Of a stretch of 64,000 nt of DNA, positions 36,734 to 44,101 are shown piece after piece. The position numbers and the translations under genes were made by a program. Source of the stretch: Cupriavidus agavae (GTDB taxonomy: Bacteria; Pseudomonadota; Gammaproteobacteria; Burkholderiales; Burkholderiaceae); assembly GCF_004217045.1 (NCBI RefSeq), contig NZ_SGXM01000003.1, forward strand, positions 1 through 64,000, read 5' to 3'. The notes beneath the pieces were generated by a model. The model was given only the letters and a program-made list of their open reading frames with translations, was not told the origin of the DNA and did not search any database. Within the stretch, counting starts at the first letter, position 1; every line of letters begins with the position of its first letter.

Positions 36734-37240
36734 TTACTTCTTGTCCTTCGGTGCCAGCATCGTGCCCCGGCACTTCGGGCTGCCGCAGCGGCACTCGTAT
36801 TCCTTCTTCAGCTTCTTGGTATAGCGCGCGTCGATCACCAGGCCGTAGTCATAGAACAGCTCTTCGCCCATGGCGATGTCGCGCAGCGCGTGGATGAACA
36901 CGCGGCCCTTCTTTTCGCGCGCCTCGCAGTTCGGTTCGCAGGCGTGGTTGATCCAGCGTGCCCGGTTGCCGCCGAACTTGGCGTCGATCACGTTGCCGTC
37001 ATCGAGGCTGAAGTAGAAAGTGTGGTTCGGATCGGACGGATCGTGGGGATGGCGGTCCAGCGCTTCCTTCCAGGAAATGTGCTCGCCCTTGTACTCGATC
37101 ACGCGCTCGCCTTCGGCGATGGCACCCATCGCGTAGACACCCTTGCCATGCACGCCCGACTGGCGCACCTCGATGCGATCGCCGGCCGTCTTCTTCTTGC
37201 CTGCCTTCTTCTCTTTGGTGTCCTTGGGCTTGTCCGACAT
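36734..37240 (-). CDS. SET domain-containing protein (putative protein lysine methyltransferase)
   Basis: A 168-residue protein starting MSDKPKDTKEKKAGKKK at the ATG 37238-37240; the open frame further upstream lies in the GTATAC-rich region and is not coding. A Lys-rich N-terminus is followed by a SET domain: GKGVYA, the NHACEPNC motif that binds S-adenosylmethionine, and the tyrosine of FYDYG. A post-SET zinc cluster CRCGSPKCRG ends it. Eukaryotic-like SET proteins of this size occur across Burkholderiaceae; the substrate is unknown, and the basic HU protein encoded next door is only a positional candidate. Confidence 0.85.
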   Translation of the reverse strand: MSDKPKDTKEKKAGKKKTAGDRIEVRQSGVHGKGVYAMGAIAEGERVIEYKGEHISWKEALDRHPHDPSDPNHTFYFSLDDGNVIDAKFGGNRARWINHACEPNCEAREKKGRVFIHALRDIAMGEELFYDYGLVIDARYTKKLKKEYECRCGSPKCRGTMLAPKDKK

Positions 37241-37314
37241 GTGCTGAGATTCCTGGGTATGGGCCACCGGTCCAGTCCGGCGCGAACCGGATGATACCTG
37301 TGCGCCATGCGCAG

Positions 37315-37912
37315 GTATACGCACGAAGTCAGCCTGCGGCACGTATACCGATGTGGATAACCGGGCCCGTTTCTGTGGATAAGCGCATGGGTTAGGTGTG
37401 GGCTGCCTGGGGCTGGCCTGGGGACGGTATACGAACAAGTCGGCGGGTATACCTGCCCTCCGTCTGCCGGACGGTTGAGTCATCCACGCGAGCCAGACGT
37501 TCATCCCTGTACTTTCGGTATACGTAAACGCCTGATCTGATTGACGTATACGTGGTTGTCCACAGAAAAGGCCCGTGCTTATCTATCACTACTATTTGTA
37601 TACATGAAAAGAAGATGTAAACCGTACGGAGGAGAGGCGCCGGAGCGCGGTATACCTCTCGCCAGACCCGCCGGGCCATCGTTCGTGGTCTGATGAAAAA
37701 TCAGGCACCGTCGCCTGATGGAATGCCGCATGGCAGAGGTATACGTCCGGAGATGCCGCCGTATACCGGCACCGCCTCGCCAACGCGTTTACAGGTGCCC
37801 TGCATCGCCTGATGCGACGTATACGTCCCCGAGTCAGTGCACGAACCAAAAACGACGTATACGGCCTCTGGGAGGCTCTGCAGCGATTTCAGCGGGTCGG
37901 CCGCCGGTATAC
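37315..37912. repeat. Cluster of 13 GTATAC palindromes (16 GTWWAC sites) in 600 bp
   Basis: GTATAC begins at 37315, 37343, 37427, 37447, 37519, 37547, 37598, 37650, 37739, 37761, 37819, 37857 and 37907. GTAAAC occurs at 37525 and 37617 and GTTTAC at 37787. At about 65% GC roughly 0.06 GTATAC would be expected in 600 bp. Flanks favour G or C before and after the hexamer but the sequences between are unrelated and spacing is irregular (20-89 bp), so this is a set of sites and not a tandem repeat. The block lies in the 936-bp intergenic region between the SET gene and hupB (37241-38176), which holds no convincing gene. GTWWAC is a known adenine-methylation motif in Ralstonia and Burkholderia. 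Confidence 0.9.
37352..37382. promoter_or_regulatory. Pair of perfect DnaA-box sequences
   Basis: TGTGGATAA, the reverse complement of the consensus DnaA box TTATCCACA, occurs at 37352-37360 and 37374-37382. A near match TTGTCCACA lies close to 37557-37565. They sit inside the GTATAC cluster. Two perfect 9-mers 22 bp apart are unlikely by chance, but no replication gene is adjacent. Confidence 0.6.
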
Positions 37913-38176
37913 ATCGCGTCTTCGCCACTTGTCTGCCACTTCTCCGTCGCACTGTTCACCCGCCTGGCGGCTCCGCCGACCCCCTTCCCGAGCCCTGCGA
38001 TCACCCGCGAACCTTGTCCTGAGGCGGCTTCCCGGCGGGTGGCCGTAACAAACTGTTCCCGGTGAGGCGTGTCCGACACGGTATGATGTGGCCCGCGGCG
38101 TCTTTGCCAGGGCGGCTTCCCCCGAGGGAGCCTCCGGGCCGGACGTCAGTTTTTCCAACTCGATACGGAGTGAAGC

Positions 38177-38455
38177 ATGACGAAAACCGAACTGATCGAC
38201 GCAATCGCAGCAGGCGTGGACGGTCTGACCAAGGCCAAGGCCGAGCAGGCCCTGAACGTGACGCTGAACGCCATCATGGATGCCGTGGCCAAGGGCGACA
38301 CCCTGAGCCTGATCGGCTTTGGCACCTTCAGTAAGGGCGAGCGCGGCGAGCGCATGGCCCGCAACCCGCGCACCGGCGAAGAAATCAAGGTCGAAGCTGC
38401 GAAGACCGTGAAGTTCAAGGCAGGCCAGAAGTTCAAGGACGCCGTCAACAACTAA
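38177..38455 (+). CDS. hupB: DNA-binding protein HU
   Basis: A 92-residue HU-family nucleoid protein (MTKTELIDAIAAGVDGLTKA). It has the dimerisation helices, the GFGTFSKGERGER beta-strand and the DNA-minor-groove arm with RNPRTGEEIKV. A ribosome binding site with GGAG precedes the ATG at 38168-38171. Upstream is the long GTATAC-rich intergenic region. HU assists DnaA-dependent origin opening in other bacteria, which makes the neighbouring DnaA boxes noteworthy. Confidence 0.95.
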   Translation: MTKTELIDAIAAGVDGLTKAKAEQALNVTLNAIMDAVAKGDTLSLIGFGTFSKGERGERMARNPRTGEEIKVEAAKTVKFKAGQKFKDAVNN

Positions 38456-38550
38456 TGCCGACGGGCACATTGCTGGCCCGCTCCGCATGACCCCGCCGTG
38501 CCGCCGCCGAAGCCCCATCGCGGCGTCAGGTGCGCAGCGCGCGGGGGACG

Positions 38551-38559
38551 TTATCCACA
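38551..38559 (+). promoter_or_regulatory. Perfect DnaA box
   Basis: TTATCCACA, the consensus DnaA box, in the 257-bp gap between hupB and the DUF2272 gene. Confidence 0.55.
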
Positions 38560-38712
38560 AGCATTCCCCCCGGTTCCCGTGCAGAATTGCACAGCCCGCA
38601 GCGTCGTCCCGCACGCCGTGCGCAGGAACCTCGAAACATCGTTCGCGCTTGTCTGAACAAGGCTTTGCGCGAGATCAGGAAACACGGGCGAAAGCCACTG
38701 CCCTGCTTGTCG

Positions 38713-39681
38713 ATGCGCAATTCTCCACAGCGTTATGCACAACGCTTTCCACAATCGGTTCCACAGCGTTCTCCACAGGCTCGTGCGCGGCTCTGGCGCG
38801 GGCTGACCAGCCTCGTGGCCGTGGCGCTGGTGTGCGGTTGCACCACGGCGCCACCGCGTACCGCGCGTCCCCAGGCCGTACCCTTGCCCGACTACGGGCG
38901 CGTGACCACTCCGGCTGGCGCCACGCCGCGTGAAAAGATCGTCGATATCGCCCTGCAGGAGTGGCGCAAGTGGGGCAGCCAGGTCGTGCACATCGGCCGC
39001 GATGACTCGGCATGCGTCACGCAGAGTCCGCTGCCAGCCCCGCTGCTGCAAACCCCCGCAGAGGTGAGTACGGGTCCGGGCGGGTCCGCGCCGTCCGCCG
39101 ATGTCGAAGCGAACGGGAATGGCGCTGGAGAAAGCTGCCTGCGCTTCCCCGATGGCACGGGCATGGAGGCTACGCCGCAAGGCTGCCGCATGGCGCAGCG
39201 CTACTGGGGCATCGTCGGCGAGGCGCCGGACTGCCGCCAGGTCACGCAAGGCGCCTGGGCCTGGTCGGCGGTGTTCATTTCGTGGGTGATGCGCCAGGCA
39301 GGGCTCGATAACGACCAGTTCCTGACCGGCCAGTCACATTCGATGTATGTGGTCGATGCGCGCGACGGCATCCTGCCCCGGCCGGCGTTCCATGTCGAAC
39401 CGCTGCCCGGCGTGCCGCGTCCTGGCGATCTGATCTGCGCGGGGCGCGGACGCGACAAATACCTCGACGATCCCGCCGAGATCGGTTTCGGCACTACGCC
39501 GATGCATTGCGACATCGTGGTGGAGGTGGACCGCGCGGCCAACGTGGTCAAGGCCATCGGCGGCAATGTGCAGCAATCGGTCTCGATGGATGTGATCGAT
39601 CTCAACGACGCGGGCCAGTTGGACGGCTTCACCAATTCCCACCTGCCCTGGTTGCTGATCCTGCGGAACAAACTGCAATAA
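38713..39681 (+). CDS. DUF2272 domain-containing lipoprotein
   Basis: A 322-residue protein from the ATG at 38713. A lipoprotein signal with LVAVALVCGC puts the lipidated cysteine near residue 42, giving an unusually long basic n-region made of the SPQR-type repeats encoded by the 12-bp array. The body is a DUF2272-type domain with VFISWVMRQAG, SMYVVDARDG and a C-terminal IGGNVQQSVSMDVIDL, resembling NlpC/CHAP-like peptidoglycan amidase folds; a candidate catalytic cysteine and histidine are in GDLICAGRG and PMHCDIVVEV. Probably a cell-wall hydrolase, by family inference. A start closer to the lipobox cannot be excluded, which would leave the 12-bp array untranslated. Confidence 0.75.
   Translation: MRNSPQRYAQRFPQSVPQRSPQARARLWRGLTSLVAVALVCGCTTAPPRTARPQAVPLPDYGRVTTPAGATPREKIVDIALQEWRKWGSQVVHIGRDDSACVTQSPLPAPLLQTPAEVSTGPGGSAPSADVEANGNGAGESCLRFPDGTGMEATPQGCRMAQRYWGIVGEAPDCRQVTQGAWAWSAVFISWVMRQAGLDNDQFLTGQSHSMYVVDARDGILPRPAFHVEPLPGVPRPGDLICAGRGRDKYLDDPAEIGFGTTPMHCDIVVEVDRAANVVKAIGGNVQQSVSMDVIDLNDAGQLDGFTNSHLPWLLILRNKLQ
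38721..38777 (+). repeat. Five DnaA-box-like units at exact 12-bp periodicity
   Basis: Units ending in CCACA or GCACA begin at 38721, 38733, 38745, 38757 and 38769: TTCTCCACA, TTATGCACA (a perfect TTATNCACA box), CTTTCCACA, GGTTCCACA and TTCTCCACA, each followed by three bases. If translated with the downstream gene they encode a four-residue repeat (SPQR, YAQR, FPQS, VPQR, SPQA). Confidence 0.75.
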
Positions 39682-39735
39682 TTCCTGGTACGAATAATTT
39701 TGCGGGATTTTCGGCGCACTAAATTCGTAAAGTGA

Positions 39736-41433
39736 TTACCACCGCCGATTCAGCTGCACGCCGAAGATAGAGCCGCTGGTCTGCGTCGCCCAGGCGTCCG
39801 CCGGGGCGGCGAACGTGATGCCGTCCACATCGTTGGCCCGGCTGTAGGTGTAGAACGCGCGCAGGTTGGCGTTGCCGGTGGACTTGCCCAGCGTCAGCGT
39901 GGGCGCCACGGTGATGGCCGTGCGCTGGCCGCCGACGCCAAAGCCCGACGAAATCTGGTCGTGCGCCACTTCGAAGGTCAGCTTGAACTGGTCGCTGGCC
40001 ACATAGGCCGGACGCACGCGCGTGGCCGCCCACTGCAGCGTGCCCACCGCCGAACGGTCCAGTTGCAGGCTCGACTCGACCGATCCGGCCAGGCCGGACT
40101 TGCCCTTCCACTCCATCGATTCCGCCACCCGCACGCGCGAGACTTCGTTACCCATGCCGGTGTAGCCGGTCATGGCGACGCGCGACCCCTGCCCATATTG
40201 CACGCCGAGGCGGTTCGTGCCGAACAGCACCCCTTGCTGCTCGTGCATGGCCGATGCCCACCATGCGCTGCCGGTATCGGCGATTTCCTGGAGCGGCTCC
40301 ACGCGGGTGAAGCCCAGTTGGACCGAACCCTTGTCATTGGTGCCGATGGGGGCCGTGCGCACCGTGTGATAGCTGGGAAGCTTGGCCCCATTTAGGTCGT
40401 TACGTGCGGTGTATTGATAACTCAGCCCGAAATCGCCGACCTTGGCGTTGTCGATGCCGAATCGCATCGAGGAGGAGTTCGGCGGCAGCAGGCCCGACGA
40501 CATCAGGAAGGCATTGCTGTCGCGCCGCCCGGCCCAGACGCTGGCTTCATCGAGTACGGCCAGTCCGGACAGGCCGCTGACCGAGGTGTAGAAGTTCGGC
40601 ACCAGCGCATACGGGTCCACGGCGGCCGCGCTGCCGTTGACCGAGGTGGCATTGGTGCCCTTGGCCTGCGCCACGAGCTGCACCTGGGTACCGCCGCCCA
40701 TATCCACCAGCGATTCGCGGATCTTGACCTCGCCCGAGCTGGTGCACGCCAGGCCCTGGCCGAAACCGGCCGACGGCGTGCCCCCACCGGGGCAGGCCCG
40801 CTGGGTGCCCGCGCGGTCTTCCACGGCGGCACGGCCGCTGTAGCCGAGGCGCCAGACCGAGTCGCCGGCAGGATCGTCCGCCGGTAGCTGCGAGCGCAGC
40901 ACTGGCGGTGCGTCGGAGGGCGTTTCGGAAGTGACTGTCTCAGCGCCTTCGGCACCTGCTGCACTTGCGGCAGGTGCTTGCGCAGCCGCCTCGACCTGCG
41001 CCGGGAACTGGCCCAGCCGGCTCGGGAACAGCACCAGCGGCGGCGGAGCGGGCGGCGGCGGCGCCAGCGCATCGGGCGGGCCGATGAAATCGGGATTGGC
41101 ATCGACCACGGTAGCCGACGCCGGCTCGGCGGGGGCCGCCGGGGCAGTGTCTTCGGCAGGCTGCGAAGACTGGATCAAGTCGCCCAGCGGATCGGCCGCA
41201 GCACTGGGTACGGCCGGCTCGGCCGGCGCCGTCGCCAGGGCGGACACCGTCCGGGGTACGGCCCGTTCCGCGATGGTCGGGGGCGGCTCCACCGGATGGC
41301 TCCCGGTCTGCGCGCAGGCCGCCATGCCCCATGCGGCCAAGACGGTAAAAGCCAGGCGACGACGGGCGAAGAGACGGACGGGAGGCAGGACGGATGGCGG
41401 CATGGAGACAACGGATGCGAACGAAACCGGCAT
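39736..41433 (-). CDS. LamB/maltoporin-like carbohydrate porin with Pro/Ala-rich N-terminus
   Basis: About 565 residues from the ATG at 41431-41433; an ATG ten codons later (41403) is also possible. A signal peptide (RRLAFTVLAAWGMAACAQ) is followed by about 150 residues rich in Pro and Ala (FIGPPDALAPPPPAPPPLVL). Next comes an outer-membrane barrel of alternating strands ending GSIFGVQLNRRW, near the maltoporin-type C-terminal pattern. The segment WRLGYSGRAAVEDRAG also fits a LamB-like first strand. The barrel is short for a LamB family member and the N-terminal extension is unusual, so the substrate and even the exact family are uncertain. No sugar genes are nearby. Confidence 0.6.
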   Translation of the reverse strand: MPVSFASVVSMPPSVLPPVRLFARRRLAFTVLAAWGMAACAQTGSHPVEPPPTIAERAVPRTVSALATAPAEPAVPSAAADPLGDLIQSSQPAEDTAPAAPAEPASATVVDANPDFIGPPDALAPPPPAPPPLVLFPSRLGQFPAQVEAAAQAPAASAAGAEGAETVTSETPSDAPPVLRSQLPADDPAGDSVWRLGYSGRAAVEDRAGTQRACPGGGTPSAGFGQGLACTSSGEVKIRESLVDMGGGTQVQLVAQAKGTNATSVNGSAAAVDPYALVPNFYTSVSGLSGLAVLDEASVWAGRRDSNAFLMSSGLLPPNSSSMRFGIDNAKVGDFGLSYQYTARNDLNGAKLPSYHTVRTAPIGTNDKGSVQLGFTRVEPLQEIADTGSAWWASAMHEQQGVLFGTNRLGVQYGQGSRVAMTGYTGMGNEVSRVRVAESMEWKGKSGLAGSVESSLQLDRSAVGTLQWAATRVRPAYVASDQFKLTFEVAHDQISSGFGVGGQRTAITVAPTLTLGKSTGNANLRAFYTYSRANDVDGITFAAPADAWATQTSGSIFGVQLNRRW

Positions 41434-41754
41434 CGATTGAAGCTGGGAGGGACGGCTCCCGGTTTTAACAGGCGAACTTTTTGACCGCAAGCCGGGTTAC
41501 AAAATCCATCAGGATCGGCAAAAAGCGTGCGAAATCCCACATCGCGGAAGCCGCCCGGCGGCGCGCCGCGCACCGTTTTCGGGCATGCCGGAAAACCGTT
41601 GCAGAACTGCTACCGACTAGCGAAAACCCCCATCCGGCGGGCGCTCCGTGCCCAAAACGCCACCGCTATAATCGTCCGACCTGTCTTCAGGGCCATGCCT
41701 TGGGTCGAGGCAGCACTGCATCACGCACATATCTATATAAAAGAGGAGATGTCC

Positions 41755-42894
41755 ATGGAACGCCGTTCCTTCCTGTTGAAAGCATCGGCCGTGGCCGCCA
41801 CCGGCGCGCTCGCCGCATGCGGCAAGGAAGACAAGCCCGCAGCCCCCGCCGCTTCGGCCAGCGCCCCGGCCGCCCCGGCCGTGGTGGGCAGCAATCCCGC
41901 GGTGGAATGGCGCCTGGCGTCGAGCTTCCCGAAGTCGCTCGACACCATCTACGGCGGCGCCGAACTGCTGAGCCAGCGGGTCAAGGAACTGACCGACGGC
42001 AAGTTCAACATCAAGGTGTTTGCCGCCGGTGAACTCGTTCCCGGCCTGCAGGTGCTCGATGCGGTACAGAACCAGACCGTGCAGATCGGCCATACCGCCG
42101 GCTACTACTACTTCGGCAAGAATCCGACGCTTTGCTTCGACACGACGATCCCGTTCGGCCTGACCGCGCGCCAGCAGAACGCCTGGATGATGCAGGGCAA
42201 CGGCATGAAGCTGATGCGCGAATTCTTCAAGGAATACAACGTCGTCAACTTCATGGGCGGCAACACCTGCGCCCAGATGGGCGGCTGGTTCCGCAAGGAA
42301 ATCAAGACCGTGGCGGACCTGCAGGGCCTGAAGTACCGCGTGGCCGGGTTTGCCGGCGTGGTGCTGTCGCGCCTGGGCGTGGTGCCGCAGCAGATCGCCG
42401 GCGGCGACATCTATCCGGCGCTCGAAAAGGGCACGATCGACGCGGCCGAGTGGGTGGGCCCGTACGATGACGAAAAGCTCGGCTTCTACAAGGTGGCCCC
42501 GTACTACTACTACCCGGGATGGTGGGAAGGCAGCGCGCAGCTGTCGTTCTACGCTTCGGCGCCCGAGTTCGAGAAGCTGCCGCCGCTGTACAAGCGTGCG
42601 CTGGAAACGGCCACGATCGAGGCCCATACCAACATGATGGCCAAGTACGACACCGTGAACCCGCAGGCGCTGGCCCGTCTGCTCGAAAACGGCGTCAAGC
42701 TGCGCCCGTTCTCGAAGGAGATCATGGAGGCTTGCTTCAAGGCCACGCAGGAAGCGTATGCCGACGAAAGCGCCAAGAACCCGTCGTTCAAGAAGATCTT
42801 CGAAGACTGGCGCGTGTTCCGCAACAACGAGGCCGCCTGGTTCAACGTGGCCGAGCAGTCGTTCTCGCAGTTCAGCTACGCGCGCAAGCTGTAA
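41755..42894 (+). CDS. TRAP transporter solute-binding protein (DctP family)
   Basis: A 379-residue extracytoplasmic binding protein. The ATG at 41755 is preferred over 41749 because the ribosome binding site AGAGGAG (41742-41748) ends six bases before it. The N-terminus MERRSFLLKASAVAATGALAAC has a twin-arginine motif and a lipobox-like LAAC. The mature part shows TRAP features: WRLASSFPKSLDTIYGG, then MGGWFRKEI with the conserved arginine region, and EWVGPYDDEKLGFYKVAPYYYYPGW, typical of keto-acid/lactate-binding members. No membrane subunits (dctQ, dctM) are next to it, so they must be encoded elsewhere or it is an orphan. A strong terminator follows. Confidence 0.88.
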   Translation: MERRSFLLKASAVAATGALAACGKEDKPAAPAASASAPAAPAVVGSNPAVEWRLASSFPKSLDTIYGGAELLSQRVKELTDGKFNIKVFAAGELVPGLQVLDAVQNQTVQIGHTAGYYYFGKNPTLCFDTTIPFGLTARQQNAWMMQGNGMKLMREFFKEYNVVNFMGGNTCAQMGGWFRKEIKTVADLQGLKYRVAGFAGVVLSRLGVVPQQIAGGDIYPALEKGTIDAAEWVGPYDDEKLGFYKVAPYYYYPGWWEGSAQLSFYASAPEFEKLPPLYKRALETATIEAHTNMMAKYDTVNPQALARLLENGVKLRPFSKEIMEACFKATQEAYADESAKNPSFKKIFEDWRVFRNNEAAWFNVAEQSFSQFSYARKL

Positions 42895-42927
42895 GGCGCG
42901 CATCGCCAGGCGTCTGGCGTGCAGAAG

Positions 42928-42952
42928 AAACCCGGCTCCGGCCGGGTTTTTT
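42928..42952 (+). terminator. Rho-independent terminator after the TRAP binding-protein gene
   Basis: AAACCCGGC-TCCG-GCCGGGTTTTTT: a GC-rich stem with a T6 tail, 33 bp after the stop codon. Confidence 0.85.
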
Positions 42953-43073
42953 CATGGGCCGGCCGTACGGCGGTCCGGGCCGATACGCCGCGCAACACGC
43001 AGGTTGGCCGCCCCGGGTAGAATCCGCCGCACTGCTCCGCCCCATGGCGGTGCAATCACCGGCCTGACCTTCC

Positions 43074-43979
43074 ATGCAACTCGGCATTCTCTACGCCCTG
43101 CTGGCGTACATCATCTGGGGCCTGCTGCCCCTCTACATCAAGTCACTGCACGGCGTGGCGCCGCTGGAGATCCTGCTGCACCGGATGGTCTGGTCGCTGG
43201 TATTCCTGGGCGCGATACTGTTGTGGCGACGTCACTTCGGCTGGCTGCGCGAGGTCGTGGCCAATCCACGGCTGATCCTGAACTTCGCCGCCAGTGCCGG
43301 GCTGCTGTGCTGCAACTGGTTCCTCTATATCTGGGCGGTGTCCGCCGACCGCGTGGTGGATGCCAGTCTTGGCTACTTCATCAACCCGCTGGTCAGCGTG
43401 CTGCTGGGCGTGGTGCTGCTGCACGAGCGGCTGCGCTGGGGCCAGTGGGTGTCGATCGCGGTGGCCGGGGCCGGGGTGCTGTGGCTCACGTGGTCCGCCG
43501 GCCATCTGCCGTGGATTGCGCTGGGCCTGGCGGCGTCGTTCGGCGGCTACGGGCTGCTGCGCAAGACGGGCGCGCTCGGGGCGCTGGAAGGACTCTCGCT
43601 CGAAACGTTGCTGCTGTTTCCGGTGGCCGCCATTGCGCTGGGTGCGTTGTTCCTGACCGGCCACGACACCACACGCGCCGCGCCCACGCTGACGCAGGGA
43701 CTGCTGCTGCTGGCAGGTCCGGTGACGGCCGTGCCGCTGCTGTTCTTTGCTGCCGGCGCGCGCCGCATCCCGCTTTCGATGCTTGGCATCCTGCAATATG
43801 CCGGCCCGACGATCCAGTTGATGCTTGGCCTCTGGCTCTGGCACGAGCCCTTCCCGGTGGACAAGCAGATTGGCTATGCGCTGATCTGGGTGTCGCTGGC
43901 GATCTACGCGTTCGAGGGGCTGCTGGTAAGCCGGCTGAAAAACCGGAGCGCCATCGACGTTAAAAATAAAACGGCTTAA
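43074..43979 (+). CDS. rarD: EamA family transporter RarD
   Basis: A 301-residue inner-membrane protein with ten predicted hydrophobic helices in two EamA repeats. RarD-type features include the N-terminal YIIWGLLPLYIKSL, LLCCNWFLYIWAV, GYFINPLVSVLLGVVLL and a C-terminal half with LQYAGPTIQLMLGLWLW. The family is linked to chloramphenicol sensitivity (RarD) but the natural substrate is unclear. It stands alone, with the ATG directly after GACCTTCC and no strong ribosome binding site. Confidence 0.9.
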   Translation: MQLGILYALLAYIIWGLLPLYIKSLHGVAPLEILLHRMVWSLVFLGAILLWRRHFGWLREVVANPRLILNFAASAGLLCCNWFLYIWAVSADRVVDASLGYFINPLVSVLLGVVLLHERLRWGQWVSIAVAGAGVLWLTWSAGHLPWIALGLAASFGGYGLLRKTGALGALEGLSLETLLLFPVAAIALGALFLTGHDTTRAAPTLTQGLLLLAGPVTAVPLLFFAAGARRIPLSMLGILQYAGPTIQLMLGLWLWHEPFPVDKQIGYALIWVSLAIYAFEGLLVSRLKNRSAIDVKNKTA

Positions 43980-44067
43980 AAAATAGGTTTAAACATTCGA
44001 TCTATAAATAATATGGCCACGCCGGAGATCGCGCCGGGGTTACGCAAAACGGGGTCGCCACACTATA

Positions 44068-44083
44068 CTGTACGTTTATACAG
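44068..44083. promoter_or_regulatory. LexA (SOS) box upstream of dinB
   Basis: CTGTACGTTTATACAG fits the LexA consensus CTGT-N8-ACAG exactly. It ends 18 bp before the dinB ATG, so it overlaps the probable promoter and would place dinB under SOS control. Confidence 0.85.
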
Positions 44084-44101
44084 TGCTTGAGCGCGCCTTC
44101 C

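Noticed and set aside
37392..37849. Overlapping 85-95 codon frames in the GTATAC region
   Set aside because: They overlap on one strand in different frames, lack ribosome binding sites, and are Tyr/Val-Tyr rich only because GTATAC reads as Val-Tyr.
42895..43073. Possible dctQ/dctM partner genes of the TRAP binding protein
   Set aside because: The gap holds only the terminator; rarD follows, so the permease subunits are not adjacent.
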